This document shows positions 49,038 through 58,137 of a stretch of DNA of 64,000 bases, in pieces. The DNA lies in contig NZ_VTZU01000002.1 in the NCBI RefSeq assembly GCF_008370685.1, positions 1 through 64,000 of the forward strand. Reading direction: 5' to 3'. Under the pieces are notes generated by a model, which saw only the letters and a program-made list of their open reading frames with translations, did not search any database and had not been told where the DNA came from. A program made the translations under genes and the position numbers. This DNA comes from Aquimarina sp. RZ0 (GTDB lineage: Bacteria; Bacteroidota; Bacteroidia; Flavobacteriales; Flavobacteriaceae). The stretch's first letter is position 1. Each line of letters begins with the position of its first letter.

Positions 49038-49089
49038 CATTTTAAAAAACTACTTTTGCATAAAGAGTAAACAAAATACACCAATAATA

Positions 49090-49860
49090 ATGATCAAGCT
49101 CTCTGGAGTAATCATCACTTATAACGAAGAAAGAAAAATTGAAAAGTGCCTGGCATCACTTGAACACATAGTTGATGAGATTATTGTCGTCGACTCTTTT
49201 TCTACTGATAAAACCGAAGAAATTTGCAAGAAATATAATGCAACGTTTATTCAACAAAAATTTCTGGGGTACAAAGAACAAAAAAACTTTGCAATCCATC
49301 AAGCTTCGTACGATTATATTGTTTCCTTAGACGGAGATGAAGCATTATCAACAGAACTAAGAGAGTCCTTGCTTAGATTAAAATCAAATTGGAATTACGA
49401 TGGTTATTATACCAATCGATATAATAATTTTTGTGGGCAATGGATCAAATATTCAGATTGGTATCCTGATAAAAAACTCAGAATATTCAAGAAAGGAAAA
49501 GGAGAATGGAAAGGCATCAACCCACATGATTCTTACAAATTATATAACCCAAAAAGCTGTGGAAAATTAAAAGGAGATATTCTACACTGGAACTATCCCA
49601 ACTATAGTGCATACAATCGGCAAATAGAGAAATTCTCTACAATTTCTGCTCATTCTTATTACAAGCTGGGAAAGAAAGCAACTCTTTGGAAGATAGTATT
49701 CAACCCTTCCTGGGCATTTTTTAAAGCTTATATTTTGAGATTAGGATTTCTGGATGGTCTTAACGGATTCGTTATTTGTATCCAAACAGCAAATCTTACC
49801 TTTCTAAAATACACTAAACTAAGAGAGATCACTAAAAATCAAACTCTCAAATCTAAATAA
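49090..49860 (+). CDS. Glycosyltransferase family 2 (WaaE/KdtX-like)
   Basis: I take the ATG at 49090 (MIKLSGVIITYNEERKIEKC), giving 256 residues. The frame is open from an ATG at 49030, but that codon lies inside an inverted repeat. The GT-A fold shows IIVVDSFSTDKTEEICKK and the metal-binding SLDGDEAL. Later NYPNYSAYNRQIEKFSTISA matches the helix region of the lipopolysaccharide core beta-1,4-glucosyltransferase WaaE/KdtX group. It is probably part of core synthesis together with the GT9 gene upstream. Confidence 0.88.
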   Translation: MIKLSGVIITYNEERKIEKCLASLEHIVDEIIVVDSFSTDKTEEICKKYNATFIQQKFLGYKEQKNFAIHQASYDYIVSLDGDEALSTELRESLLRLKSNWNYDGYYTNRYNNFCGQWIKYSDWYPDKKLRIFKKGKGEWKGINPHDSYKLYNPKSCGKLKGDILHWNYPNYSAYNRQIEKFSTISAHSYYKLGKKATLWKIVFNPSWAFFKAYILRLGFLDGLNGFVICIQTANLTFLKYTKLREITKNQTLKSK

Positions 49861-50034
49861 ATTCTCCCATAAAAATCCATATTATACTAGTTCTTAGATG
49901 AAATTACCCCTAGTTGAATTAAAAAAGAAATGATTTCAGTAGGTAATTTTATTTGAGAATTGAGTTACAACGCGCAGAACAAAATGTTCAAAAAACAATA
50001 TATCCTACCTGAAATCAACAATAGTTTCTCATAT

Positions 50035-50062
50035 AGAAAAGGAGACACGTACATGCCTCCTT
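50035..50062 (-). terminator. Terminator of the threefold-repeat lipoprotein gene
   Basis: On the minus strand AAGGAG pairs with CTCCTT and the stem continues through GCATG/CGTGT with G.U pairs, followed by TTTTCT. It lies 31 bases past the stop of the lipoprotein gene. Confidence 0.6.
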
Positions 50063-50092
50063 CTTATAACAATTGTAGTACAAGTATTTTTA

Positions 50093-50713
50093 TTACTCTA
50101 CTTTTTTAACAAATATTTTCACATCTATAACTCCATAACCAGACTGCTCTCTATTACTTATACCCACAATTTTGTATCCTGCCAAGCAATTATACCTATG
50201 ATATCTATTTACATTTGGATTCTGAGTTATCCAACCCGTAGATATATTTCTCTGACTTATCAACCTGGCATCAACTACACCATATCCATGTTGTTCTTTT
50301 ATCTCAATACTGGTAGCATAATCATTTCTACTTGAAAAAGACTTTTCTTTAACACTCCCTCTATAATTTGTTGTCGTCCAATCGGTCTGAACCAAAGCAT
50401 TATTTTCTGTTCTTCCAATCATAGACATATTTATAATTCCGTATCCTGATTGTTCTCTTACTTTTAGACCAATTGCATTAGGATCTAATCCCGAAAGAAA
50501 ATGAGAATTGCGTTCTGCTCCTCTAGGATTATTGGTCATCCAGGGAGCCCAATATCCATTAAAATTTTTAGAAGCTGCTTCTTCTTTATCATCTACAACA
50601 ACAGTTTCAAAAACTACTTCCAGAGGTGACACCTCTTCTTCTTTTTCACAACTAAAAAGTGTAAATACAAGTGTAGCGGACAAAATCAGTGCGTTTTTTT
50701 TTAATAAATTCAT
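50093..50713 (-). CDS. Lipoprotein of unknown function with three EQxGYG repeats
   Basis: I do not recognise the family. The 206-residue product has a lipoprotein signal with lipobox LFSC (Cys at 22), then an acidic linker to about residue 50. Three similar units follow, about 55-100, 112-153 and 161-203. Each begins with W-x-T-x-N-like sequence and ends in [RK]EQ[SH]GYG[IV][IV][ND] plus a hydrophobic strand (REQSGYGIINMSMI, KEQHGYGVVDARLI, REQSGYGVIDVKIF). The internal threefold pattern suggests a pseudo-symmetric beta fold such as a beta-prism or trefoil, possibly binding carbohydrate. That is inference. It stands alone within the glycan cluster with its own terminator. Confidence 0.8.
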   Translation of the reverse strand: MNLLKKNALILSATLVFTLFSCEKEEEVSPLEVVFETVVVDDKEEAASKNFNGYWAPWMTNNPRGAERNSHFLSGLDPNAIGLKVREQSGYGIINMSMIGRTENNALVQTDWTTTNYRGSVKEKSFSSRNDYATSIEIKEQHGYGVVDARLISQRNISTGWITQNPNVNRYHRYNCLAGYKIVGISNREQSGYGVIDVKIFVKKVE

Positions 50714-51224
50714 AGTTTTAAAAATTGTTTAGAAAAGTGAATAAAAATTAAATTCTTAATCAAAAATAGCGACAACAATGCTGTTATGAGCCATTACCAA
50801 TGATAACAAATCATAAAACCTAAAGAAAAATAACAACCTTAAGTTAATTTAAAAATAGGTGAAAATTCCCTTTTTTTTATATCTAAAAACAAGCATTCAA
50901 AACACAACAATTCTTATCTAGCTAAACAACAAATACTTATTTCTTTTCTGAATCTAATCGTATTTTTAACAAAAGTTTTGAAGATTATAAAAATGTAAAA
51001 TAAAAACGATAGGTTTTTTTGTATATCAACTAGTATCTGGTCGGAAATACAGTAAAATTAAATTTGTATCTTTTTGCGAAATTTTGATTTATTTTTAATT
51101 TCTTGATGCTACGACATTTACTTCAACGAATAAAGTCTAAATTTCATCAAAAATCTTTCAAATTATCAAAATCATCTATTTCAGACCAGATACTATCTAT
51201 CTATTTTCTTGTTCTGAAATCAGG
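50714..51224. other. 511-base gap inside the glycan cluster
   Basis: No supported gene. On the plus strand TAAATTTG (51059-51066) resembles a -7 element and is followed by an ATG at 51107 opening only 36 codons (ending at 51217), which run into the end of the opposite glycosyltransferase gene. This may be a remnant or chance. The part near 50714 presumably holds the lipoprotein promoter. Confidence 0.4.
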
Positions 51225-52247
51225 TTAATTCAAAAACAGCTTATCAATTTTTTTAGAACAGTTTTCCCATGTATGCTCCAGTACTGTTTCTCTTATATCT
51301 TTCTGAAGTAGAAAGGCTTTTTCTATTAATGGAACAACTTCATGATATCCAGCTTCTATATCAAATAAAAACCCGTTTTCTCCGTGAGACACAACATCAG
51401 GACAAAAACCTGTTTTTGATACTACCGGAACACAGTTAGACATCATAGCTTCAAGCACGGGAACGGGACCTCCCTCTAATAATGACGGAGAAACAAAAAC
51501 ATCTATTTTACTATAAAGATCAGGATATGATTCATAAGACATTTTAGTATTATAGATAAAGTTTGGTAAATTAGAAAGCTCTTTAAACCTGTCATAATCT
51601 TCCCAGTTATTCCCTATTAAATGGAATGTTCTATCTGGCATGTTTTTAACTATATCAAAAAGTAAATCAGGATTTTTTCTTGAACTAAAATTAGAGCAAA
51701 AACCTACTGCGCCTGCGCCTCTTTTATGTTTATAAAAAAAACTGGAAGATGTACCTATATGAATAACCTTGAGTATAACTGGTTTTACTCCAATAGCTAT
51801 CAAATCTTTTTTAATTGAAGAGTTAAGACAAATAACATAATCTGCTTTATTAAGACACCAAACCACATGTGTTTTAGAATATTTTCTAGACCAGGTAGGA
51901 TGTGTAAACATTACTATGTTTTTCTTACCCAAAATACCTGGAGTACTGCGCAAACAGCGACAAAAATAATTTTGATAAATGTAATAATAGGCATCTGCAT
52001 TCGGTAAATGACGTAACTTGTTATGATAATAAACTTCTGCATTCAGAGATGAATACCTTGATAAACGTCTTACTTTGGCTCCAAAAATCCATTCTTTATC
52101 TTTTTCTCTTGCTACATAAACTACTTTATTAATTATTCTATCAATTGGTTTTTTGTAGAATTTAGAATATATAATTGCAACAATATATTTCCATTTATGG
52201 AATATTAAAAAATATAATTGTTCTTGAAAGCCACTTTTTTTTGGCAT
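51225..52247 (-). CDS. Glycosyltransferase family 4
   Basis: A 340-residue GT-B enzyme. The C-terminal donor domain shows VGFCSNFSSRKNPDLLFDIV and the family signature SLLEGGPVPVLEAMMSNCVPVVS, with the E-x7-E pair that binds the nucleotide sugar. The N-terminal acceptor domain is less conserved and starts with a basic region that could touch the membrane. It is last in a four-gene minus-strand operon for surface glycan synthesis, 44 bases after the kinase-like gene. Sugar and acceptor are unknown. Confidence 0.88.
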   Translation of the reverse strand: MPKKSGFQEQLYFLIFHKWKYIVAIIYSKFYKKPIDRIINKVVYVAREKDKEWIFGAKVRRLSRYSSLNAEVYYHNKLRHLPNADAYYYIYQNYFCRCLRSTPGILGKKNIVMFTHPTWSRKYSKTHVVWCLNKADYVICLNSSIKKDLIAIGVKPVILKVIHIGTSSSFFYKHKRGAGAVGFCSNFSSRKNPDLLFDIVKNMPDRTFHLIGNNWEDYDRFKELSNLPNFIYNTKMSYESYPDLYSKIDVFVSPSLLEGGPVPVLEAMMSNCVPVVSKTGFCPDVVSHGENGFLFDIEAGYHEVVPLIEKAFLLQKDIRETVLEHTWENCSKKIDKLFLN

Positions 52248-52291
52248 ACCTACTATACTATTTCTTTAAGACTTTTTTTATACTACTATAC

Positions 52292-53089
52292 CTAAATAGG
52301 GCTTTCTGAAACCCTATCTCTATATTTTTTTTTCCAGAAAAAAACACGTTTTTTGATACGGATTTTCCGATAAAACTGATGTTGAAATTCCCTTGTATAC
52401 CTCCACATTAAATTAAACACGATTGCTTCTTCCTCACCCGAACATTTTACATATTCATTACTCATTATTTCGATCATTGATTTATGAATGGTCAATCGAG
52501 AAAAATTTTTAATTCTTGTTTCAAAATCCATTTCTCCAAACTCCATTCTATTGAGATCTACCAAATAAAATTCATATGCATCTCCTTTTCTTTTTATCAA
52601 AGTATTACCAGGCGAATGATCGAGAAAATTAATTCCTTTTTCGTGTAATTTATAAGTAAATCTTGTAAATGCTCTAAGAATGCTTTCATGATCCGGTATA
52701 TTAAAATCTAATGTTAGTTCTCTATAAGTCAAATCACTTTTTACTAATTCGCTAACGTAATAACTCTTTTTAAACAGCAAAGGTGTTGCGTTTATTTTAT
52801 AAGCTACGGGAAAAGGAGTTTCAATTCCTAGTTCTAATAACTTATTTGCATATACATATGATCTTTCTGCCTTAGATTTTCTAAAAAAACGATATGCAAT
52901 TTGATTGATAATATTTGGGATCTTAAACGATTTTATTGCATACGTCCTCCCATGTATTGTGACTACTTTTATAACATTACGTTCTGCATCACCTAATATC
53001 TGAGTATGACTATCAAAATTACTGATAGCCTTATCCAGATCAGAACTTAATTCTAACCGAGAATTATGTACTACACATCGATTTGGCAT
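52292..53089 (-). CDS. Kdo/WaaP-family lipopolysaccharide kinase-like protein
   Basis: A 265-residue protein-kinase-like enzyme. It has YAIKSFK with the likely ATP-binding K53, the catalytic loop LDHSPGNTLIK with D157 and N162, and LVDLNRMEFG with the metal-binding D178. These are the hallmarks of the KdkA/WaaP/Rio-like group that phosphorylates Kdo or heptose in the inner core of lipopolysaccharide. The glycosyltransferases and methyltransferase around it support a core-modifying role. The exact phosphorylated sugar is unknown. It is two bases from the methyltransferase gene, so tightly coupled. Confidence 0.82.
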   Translation of the reverse strand: MPNRCVVHNSRLELSSDLDKAISNFDSHTQILGDAERNVIKVVTIHGRTYAIKSFKIPNIINQIAYRFFRKSKAERSYVYANKLLELGIETPFPVAYKINATPLLFKKSYYVSELVKSDLTYRELTLDFNIPDHESILRAFTRFTYKLHEKGINFLDHSPGNTLIKRKGDAYEFYLVDLNRMEFGEMDFETRIKNFSRLTIHKSMIEIMSNEYVKCSGEEEAIVFNLMWRYTREFQHQFYRKIRIKKRVFFWKKKYRDRVSESPI

Positions 53090-53091
53090 TA

Positions 53092-53784
53092 TTATCTATT
53101 AAATTTAGCAACTGTTGCATATTGAGGATATCTAATATCCATTTGCGTAAAAAGTAAAGGGATATTATACAAATAAGGCTTAATAGATCTACTTCTATTA
53201 ATACCTTCATGTAAAACCACAGAATAACCTGCGTCTTCATATGCTTGTTTTATACTTTTTTTAGTAAAAAAACGAAGATGTGTTCTATCCATCACCCCAA
53301 AATCTTCATATCTCCAATCTTTATGTATGAGAACACGTATGAACGTATTGTGATATCTCACATTGGGTATAGAACTTATCAGAACTCCATCGGGAGCCAA
53401 TTTATATTTAATTTTATCTAAAACCATATAAGGATCAACCAAATGCTCTAATACATCATTAAAATAAATAGCATCAAAATAATTATCTGGTAAATCATCG
53501 ATATAATCTTCGCATCTACCAGAGAAGACCTTATCAAGTTTAGCCGAAGCTACTTTTGCCTCTTTATCCATGTATTCTATACCCCAAACCTCTGCGTCTG
53601 TTTGGTTTTTTAATACTTCTGCATATGCACCGTTACCGCATCCAACATCAATTATTTTTTTTGCATTATCAGGAAGATATTTAATCATCTCATCTCTGAT
53701 ATTATCATAATATCCTGCTGGTTTATTCTCGTAATCCATTATTTTATTTTTCTTTTTTTGAATATCTTTTTCAAGATCCGACAA
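53092..53784 (-). CDS. Class I SAM-dependent methyltransferase
   Basis: A 230-residue enzyme with motif I IIDVGCGNGAYAEVL (about 40-55), EVWGIEYMD for the ribose-binding acid, and FDAIYFNDVLEHLVDP. It belongs to the Methyltransf_11/23 group often found in polysaccharide clusters, where members methylate sugars or lipid-linked intermediates. Position between the kinase-like gene and a glycosyltransferase-like gene supports that. The substrate is not known. Confidence 0.88.
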   Translation of the reverse strand: MSDLEKDIQKKKNKIMDYENKPAGYYDNIRDEMIKYLPDNAKKIIDVGCGNGAYAEVLKNQTDAEVWGIEYMDKEAKVASAKLDKVFSGRCEDYIDDLPDNYFDAIYFNDVLEHLVDPYMVLDKIKYKLAPDGVLISSIPNVRYHNTFIRVLIHKDWRYEDFGVMDRTHLRFFTKKSIKQAYEDAGYSVVLHEGINRSRSIKPYLYNIPLLFTQMDIRYPQYATVAKFNR

Positions 53785-53812
53785 ACAATTAATTCTACAA
53801 ACAGAATTAATC

Positions 53813-54637
53813 TCATTTTTTTATTTCAAACGGAAAAGAGTATTGACAAAACACATCACTACCTATATAATTATTTGGCAGATGATGTACCGCACAATCT
53901 TCATCACATTGATATAGATCCTCATCAATTTTTATCAAAGGTATTAAACTTCCTTTATATCTTTTCATTTTAAAACCATGCCAACCAATTGCAGAACGTT
54001 CTCTCACCCCATAGTTTTTAAACTTAAACTTCCATTCTTTACTTTTAATAAATTTTTTAAGCTCAGACTTATCATAAATCCAAAAACCATAATAAGGGTT
54101 CACATCGTTCAAAAGAAATTTCTCTCCTTGTAACTCTATTATTTTTTTTGGTATGGAAGTGAGATCCGTAAGGAATCTATTTTTACTATCATCTTCTTCG
54201 ACTCTTAAAAATCCTAAATTAAATTCGTTCTCGATACATACTGTTTTATTCTTTAACCAGTAATTAAATGATATATTATCAAAATAAATATCATCTTCTA
54301 TATACATCTGCGCATCAAATTCATCAATATAACTTTCAACATATGTCCTATTGATCCAGGTAAGGTAATAGGGATGAACCATTTTAGTGATTCCTAGTTT
54401 TAAAAAAGTTTGATAATAAAACCTTCTTAGCTTACTTAATCTTTTATGTCCATTATTGGCAAAATCATTAACAACAATCTCTACATCCTGATATTTTTCA
54501 TTAAGATCAAACTCAATATTTGTATAAATAAAAATTGTTTTAGTTTTTTCAATTTTTTCTAATCCATCAAGAACTTTCTCTAAATATGGTAATCTGTTTT
54601 TTATATAATAAAAGGTAATATGTATGCCTAATTTCAT
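53813..54637 (-). CDS. Glycosyltransferase-like protein of uncertain family
   Basis: I take the start at 54637 (MKLGIHITFYY), giving 274 residues. The frame is open to 54712, but that part looks non-coding. The product looks like a GT-A fold enzyme: an N-terminal Rossmann-like part (KTIFIYTNIEFD) and an acidic MYIEDDIYFD where a metal-binding DxD would lie. A C-terminal part follows with GWHGFKMKRYKGS and Cys/His residues (QCDEDCAVHHL). I cannot place it in a named family. It is first in the four-gene minus-strand operon, so it probably acts early in the same glycan. Confidence 0.65.
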   Translation of the reverse strand: MKLGIHITFYYIKNRLPYLEKVLDGLEKIEKTKTIFIYTNIEFDLNEKYQDVEIVVNDFANNGHKRLSKLRRFYYQTFLKLGITKMVHPYYLTWINRTYVESYIDEFDAQMYIEDDIYFDNISFNYWLKNKTVCIENEFNLGFLRVEEDDSKNRFLTDLTSIPKKIIELQGEKFLLNDVNPYYGFWIYDKSELKKFIKSKEWKFKFKNYGVRERSAIGWHGFKMKRYKGSLIPLIKIDEDLYQCDEDCAVHHLPNNYIGSDVFCQYSFPFEIKK

Positions 54638-54810
54638 TATTTTCCCCTCTTTAATTTTAATTAACGTGTTTTTTGTAAAAATACGTTTTGCGAATTCAAA
54701 AATTAAATACAAATTTCAACTTTTTTATTTAGTAATGAATTGAAATTTATTAATATTATTTTTTGAGAAAAAAATATTTCATTGTAGCAAGTAGCTATTT
54801 TTGAATTCAT

Positions 54811-54841
54811 TTGTTAAATCTAGTTACAAGACTTACTTTTG
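54811..54841 (+). promoter_or_regulatory. Predicted promoter of the plus-strand glycosyltransferase pair
   Basis: TTG at 54811-54813 and TACTTTTG at 54834-54841 are 20 bases apart, a full Bacteroidota -33/-7 match. It lies about 20 bases before the start codon of the next gene. Confidence 0.6.
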
Positions 54842-54861
54842 GACATAACTTTTAATACCTT

Positions 54862-55791
54862 ATGAAAGATATTTCTGTAATATTAATCAATTACAATTCC
54901 TCTTCATTTACAATTCAATGCATTCTTTCTATATTGGAAAAAACAACCAAACATCTTAACTATGAAATTATTGTTGTTGATAATGCTTCTAACCTGGATG
55001 ATTTTAAAGCTCTAGAAGATTTTGTTCTAGAAAAGGACTTCGAGCATTTGAAATTAGTAAGAAGCAAAATCAATACTGGTTTTGGCGGTGGTAATATGTA
55101 TGGTGTACAATTTGCTAATGCAACACATTATGCCTTCGTAAATAATGATACTGTATTACAAAATGATTGTCTACAGATCGTATATGACTTTCTGGAAAAA
55201 AATAAGGATGCAGCGATCTGCTGCCCTCAACAATATAATGAACACGAAGAGGTTCAAAAATCCTTTGACCATTTTCTGAGTTTGAGAAGAGAGCTTTTTG
55301 GAAGAAAAATTTTAGAGAAAATTAATCCTGTTACATATCCTAAACGAAAAAAAATCTATACATCACCCATAAAAGTCCAAAGCGTTCCTGGATCTTTTTT
55401 GGTTGTATCTGCTGATGCTTTTGATAAAGTGGGAGGATTTGATACCAATATCTTTTTGTATTATGAAGAAACAGATCTTTGTTATAGAATCTACAAACAG
55501 ATTAAACATGGTAATTGTTATTTAGTTCCGAAAGGAAAATATACGCATTTTAAAGGTAAAAGCACAGGCTCTTCTTTTTTGATGAAAAAAGAACTTAAAA
55601 TATCATTATTGTATGTACTCAAAAAGAATTCAGGTTTTATACCCTATCAAATTCTTCGATGGTGGCTTACTATAAAGTTTTTATTTAAAAGTATTATTAA
55701 ACCAAAAAACTTCAAACTATTGGCTTTATTCTTAAAAGGGGCTCCATTGACTGAGTCATTGAAACATCAACAATCCATCGCAAAACAATAA
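54862..55791 (+). CDS. Glycosyltransferase family 2 (rhamnosyltransferase-like)
   Basis: A 309-residue GT-A enzyme. It has SVILINYNSSSFTIQCILSI at the N-terminus, FVNNDTVLQND as the nucleotide-sugar and metal site, and VSADAFDKVGGFDTNIFLYYEETDLCYRIY with the catalytic base region. This is the layout of WbbL-type rhamnosyltransferases and related O-antigen enzymes. A basic C-terminal stretch with hydrophobic helices may anchor it to the membrane. It is one base from the following GT4 gene and has its own promoter, diverging from the minus-strand operon. Confidence 0.9.
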   Translation: MKDISVILINYNSSSFTIQCILSILEKTTKHLNYEIIVVDNASNLDDFKALEDFVLEKDFEHLKLVRSKINTGFGGGNMYGVQFANATHYAFVNNDTVLQNDCLQIVYDFLEKNKDAAICCPQQYNEHEEVQKSFDHFLSLRRELFGRKILEKINPVTYPKRKKIYTSPIKVQSVPGSFLVVSADAFDKVGGFDTNIFLYYEETDLCYRIYKQIKHGNCYLVPKGKYTHFKGKSTGSSFLMKKELKISLLYVLKKNSGFIPYQILRWWLTIKFLFKSIIKPKNFKLLALFLKGAPLTESLKHQQSIAKQ

Positions 55792-55792
55792 A

Positions 55793-56899
55793 ATGCACAT
55801 TTTACATTTATCAGCAGTAAAAAATTGGGGTGGTGGTGAGAATCATATTGAAAATCTGTGTCAGGAATTAGCTTTCTCTAACCCAGAAGTAAAAAACACT
55901 ATTTTTTGTGTTAAAAATGGCACTTTTCATAAAAGATTACAAAAAACGGATCTCAATTTTATAACTGCGACAATGCTTCCTAAATTTGACCCTAGGTATT
56001 TCATAAAACTAGGTCATATCTGCAAAAAGTTAAAAATCGATCTTATACATATTCATGATCCTAGCGCAATCTTGTTAGCAATATTATCGGATAAATTTTA
56101 TCAACTCCCCCCTTTTGTTTTTAGTAAAAAAACATCTTTCCCTATAAAACAGCGAAAGAAAACTCTTTACAAATACAATTACCCTAAAATTAAAAAAGTA
56201 CTTTGTGTATCCAAAGAAACACGAAAAATAGCTTCTGTCGGAATCCATGATTCCACAAAACTAATGACTATTTATCACGGAACCAATTTAAAAACTAAAA
56301 GCACAGAGACTCCCTTTACACTAAGGAGAAAGTATAAAATTTCACAGGAAAAAATGATTATTGGTAATATTGCCAATCATATCCGTGCCAAGCATCTGGA
56401 TACTTGGGTTGATGTTGCCGATACGATTATTAATAAAGAGAAAAGAAAAGAATTCTTCTTTATCCAAATAGGTACTTTTACAGATAGAACAGAAGCATTA
56501 AAACTGCGCGTAAAGGAACTTGGATTAGAAGAGTATATGATTTTTTTAGGATATACTCCTAATGCTTCTAATTTCTTACCTCAATTTGATATCAGCCTAC
56601 TCACTTCACAAAGTGAAGGAGTTCCGCAAGTGATATACGAATCATTTTATCATAAAACACCTGTTATCAGCACAGATGTTGGAGGTATCCCTGAAATTGT
56701 CGATCATAATATTAATGGACTACTGGCACCAATGCATGATCATGATAGATTATCAGAACATATTATAAACCTTACAGAGAAACCTCTGATGCAAAAAAGT
56801 TTTGTCAAAAACGGATTCGAAAAACTTACTAAAAATTTTACAACTACTAATATGGCTAAGGAAACGTTGGATGTCTATAGAGAAGTGACCAATGAGTGA
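55793..56899 (+). CDS. Glycosyltransferase family 4
   Basis: A 368-residue GT-B enzyme. The N-terminus has LSAVKNWGGGENHIENLCQEL, the typical acceptor-side glycine loop. The C-terminal domain has IGNIANHIRAKHLDTWVDVA and the signature SLLTSQSEGVPQVIYESFYHKTPVISTDVGG with the E-x7-E motif. It follows the GT2 gene by one base and is surely co-transcribed. Donor and acceptor are unknown; the context is surface glycan or lipopolysaccharide synthesis. Confidence 0.92.
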   Translation: MHILHLSAVKNWGGGENHIENLCQELAFSNPEVKNTIFCVKNGTFHKRLQKTDLNFITATMLPKFDPRYFIKLGHICKKLKIDLIHIHDPSAILLAILSDKFYQLPPFVFSKKTSFPIKQRKKTLYKYNYPKIKKVLCVSKETRKIASVGIHDSTKLMTIYHGTNLKTKSTETPFTLRRKYKISQEKMIIGNIANHIRAKHLDTWVDVADTIINKEKRKEFFFIQIGTFTDRTEALKLRVKELGLEEYMIFLGYTPNASNFLPQFDISLLTSQSEGVPQVIYESFYHKTPVISTDVGGIPEIVDHNINGLLAPMHDHDRLSEHIINLTEKPLMQKSFVKNGFEKLTKNFTTTNMAKETLDVYREVTNE

Positions 56900-56937
56900 G
56901 AATTTGAATGATTCCCAAGACACCAATTATAAATATA

Positions 56938-56971
56938 AGAGTGGTATCATCAATTAAGAAAACACCACTCT
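56938..56971. terminator. Possible hairpin between convergent genes
   Basis: AGAGTGGT (56938-56945) pairs with ACCACTCT (56964-56971) around an 18-base loop. It lies between the GT4 gene and the convergent lipoprotein gene. There is no strong T run, so the role is uncertain. Confidence 0.4.
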
Positions 56972-57006
56972 CAATATAGATCTAAAAGATCTAAGCTTAT
57001 AAATAT

Positions 57007-57966
57007 TTAATCCCAGTAAATTTCATCTTTCCAACGATTACCTTCTACATCTCCCAGCATTTTCTCTGTTATAGTACCACTTACATTAATATTCCAATGG
57101 CTATTATATGGTGCAGCGGCTACCGTAACTCGATTAAGAAGTATGACCTGATGAGTGGCACAATCAGATGAAAACACAACCGATCTTCTATTATAATCAT
57201 CTGGATAAGGGCGATTATTTTCTAAAAAAGAGTTGTTGTTTATATTGATTGAAATCTCTCTTCCTTCTCCAGAATGTCTCCATTTTCTTCGCTTATGATT
57301 ATATTCTAACTTTACTCTTAACCATAATGAAAATTGAGATATAGGAAGAGGAGCTGGCGTAACCAATAACTCATGATAAACCTCATGAACATATTTAAAT
57401 TGCCTTGGAGAAGGTCCCTGTACCTTTCCCGATCCACAATCCTCTACATATCGCTGTTTGTTAAAACGATGTTGATTACTTAAAACCACAGATGATTTTG
57501 ATGAATCGCTCCCTTCAACATTGACAGGTGAGTAAGAAACAGATCCTACTTCCCTAAGATTAGTCATATTAGATTTTTGAAAATCAATTGCTCTATCATC
57601 TTCAAGTTCATAAAATTTACCTTCATTAAACCAGATAATCTTATCGGTTACTATAAATTGATTATCATCATTCAAAATCCCTAGAATTGCCGGAGAGGTT
57701 TCAAAACCTTTATCATATCTATAAAAGGATTGAGATATCAGCTGCTCTGTATCTAATTCTGCGAATTTGTTATAGAGATCTCTAAATTCTTGCCAATCAT
57801 CAAAAGAGAACATTCCGTCTTCAATTTTAGGACTTTCGTTTACAAAAGATGTCTCTTGGGTTGTAGTATTTATACTCTCTTTCTCACAAGAAAACATTCC
57901 CAATGCGATTGTTAATACTAACAATGATTTTTTTATACTATTAGGTTTTAAAATTGTTTTGTACAA
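57007..57966 (-). CDS. Lipoprotein of unknown function
   Basis: I do not recognise the family. The 319-residue product has a lipoprotein signal with lipobox GMFSC (Cys at 27), followed by a Ser/Thr-rich linker. Residues about 50-130 look helical then beta (FDDWQEFRDLYNKFAELD). The C-terminal half is basic and aromatic with many Asn residues (VKLEYNHKRRKWRHSGEGR, INNNSFLENNRPYPDDYNRR), and it ends in a predicted beta region (HWNINVSGTITEKMLGD). Two Cys in the mature part (VEDCG and SSDCATH) could form a disulphide. It stands between the glycan cluster and the tsaC-like operon. Confidence 0.75.
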   Translation of the reverse strand: MYKTILKPNSIKKSLLVLTIALGMFSCEKESINTTTQETSFVNESPKIEDGMFSFDDWQEFRDLYNKFAELDTEQLISQSFYRYDKGFETSPAILGILNDDNQFIVTDKIIWFNEGKFYELEDDRAIDFQKSNMTNLREVGSVSYSPVNVEGSDSSKSSVVLSNQHRFNKQRYVEDCGSGKVQGPSPRQFKYVHEVYHELLVTPAPLPISQFSLWLRVKLEYNHKRRKWRHSGEGREISININNNSFLENNRPYPDDYNRRSVVFSSDCATHQVILLNRVTVAAAPYNSHWNINVSGTITEKMLGDVEGNRWKDEIYWD

Positions 57967-58080
57967 ATAAATTCTGTTGTACAGTCAGAAAATTAATAAT
58001 TGGCCAATTATACAGGTTAATGATCCCAACGCTAAAAATGTTACTTCAAGAAACAGCCTTTATGATTACTTTAACTTTTC

Positions 58081-58112
58081 TTGTAATAAAGACATATTAT
58101 CTGGTACATTTG
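58081..58112 (+). promoter_or_regulatory. Predicted promoter of the Sua5-CCA transferase-heme A synthase operon
   Basis: TTG at 58081-58083 and TACATTTG at 58105-58112 are 21 bases apart, matching the Bacteroidota consensus. The start codon is 26 bases downstream. Confidence 0.6.
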
Positions 58113-58137
58113 CACTTTAAAATATTAATGTCAGCTG

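Noticed and set aside
51107..51217. 36-codon plus-strand frame after a -7-like element
   Set aside because: Very short, unrecognised, and ends against the opposing glycosyltransferase gene. Kept only as a note in the gap entry.
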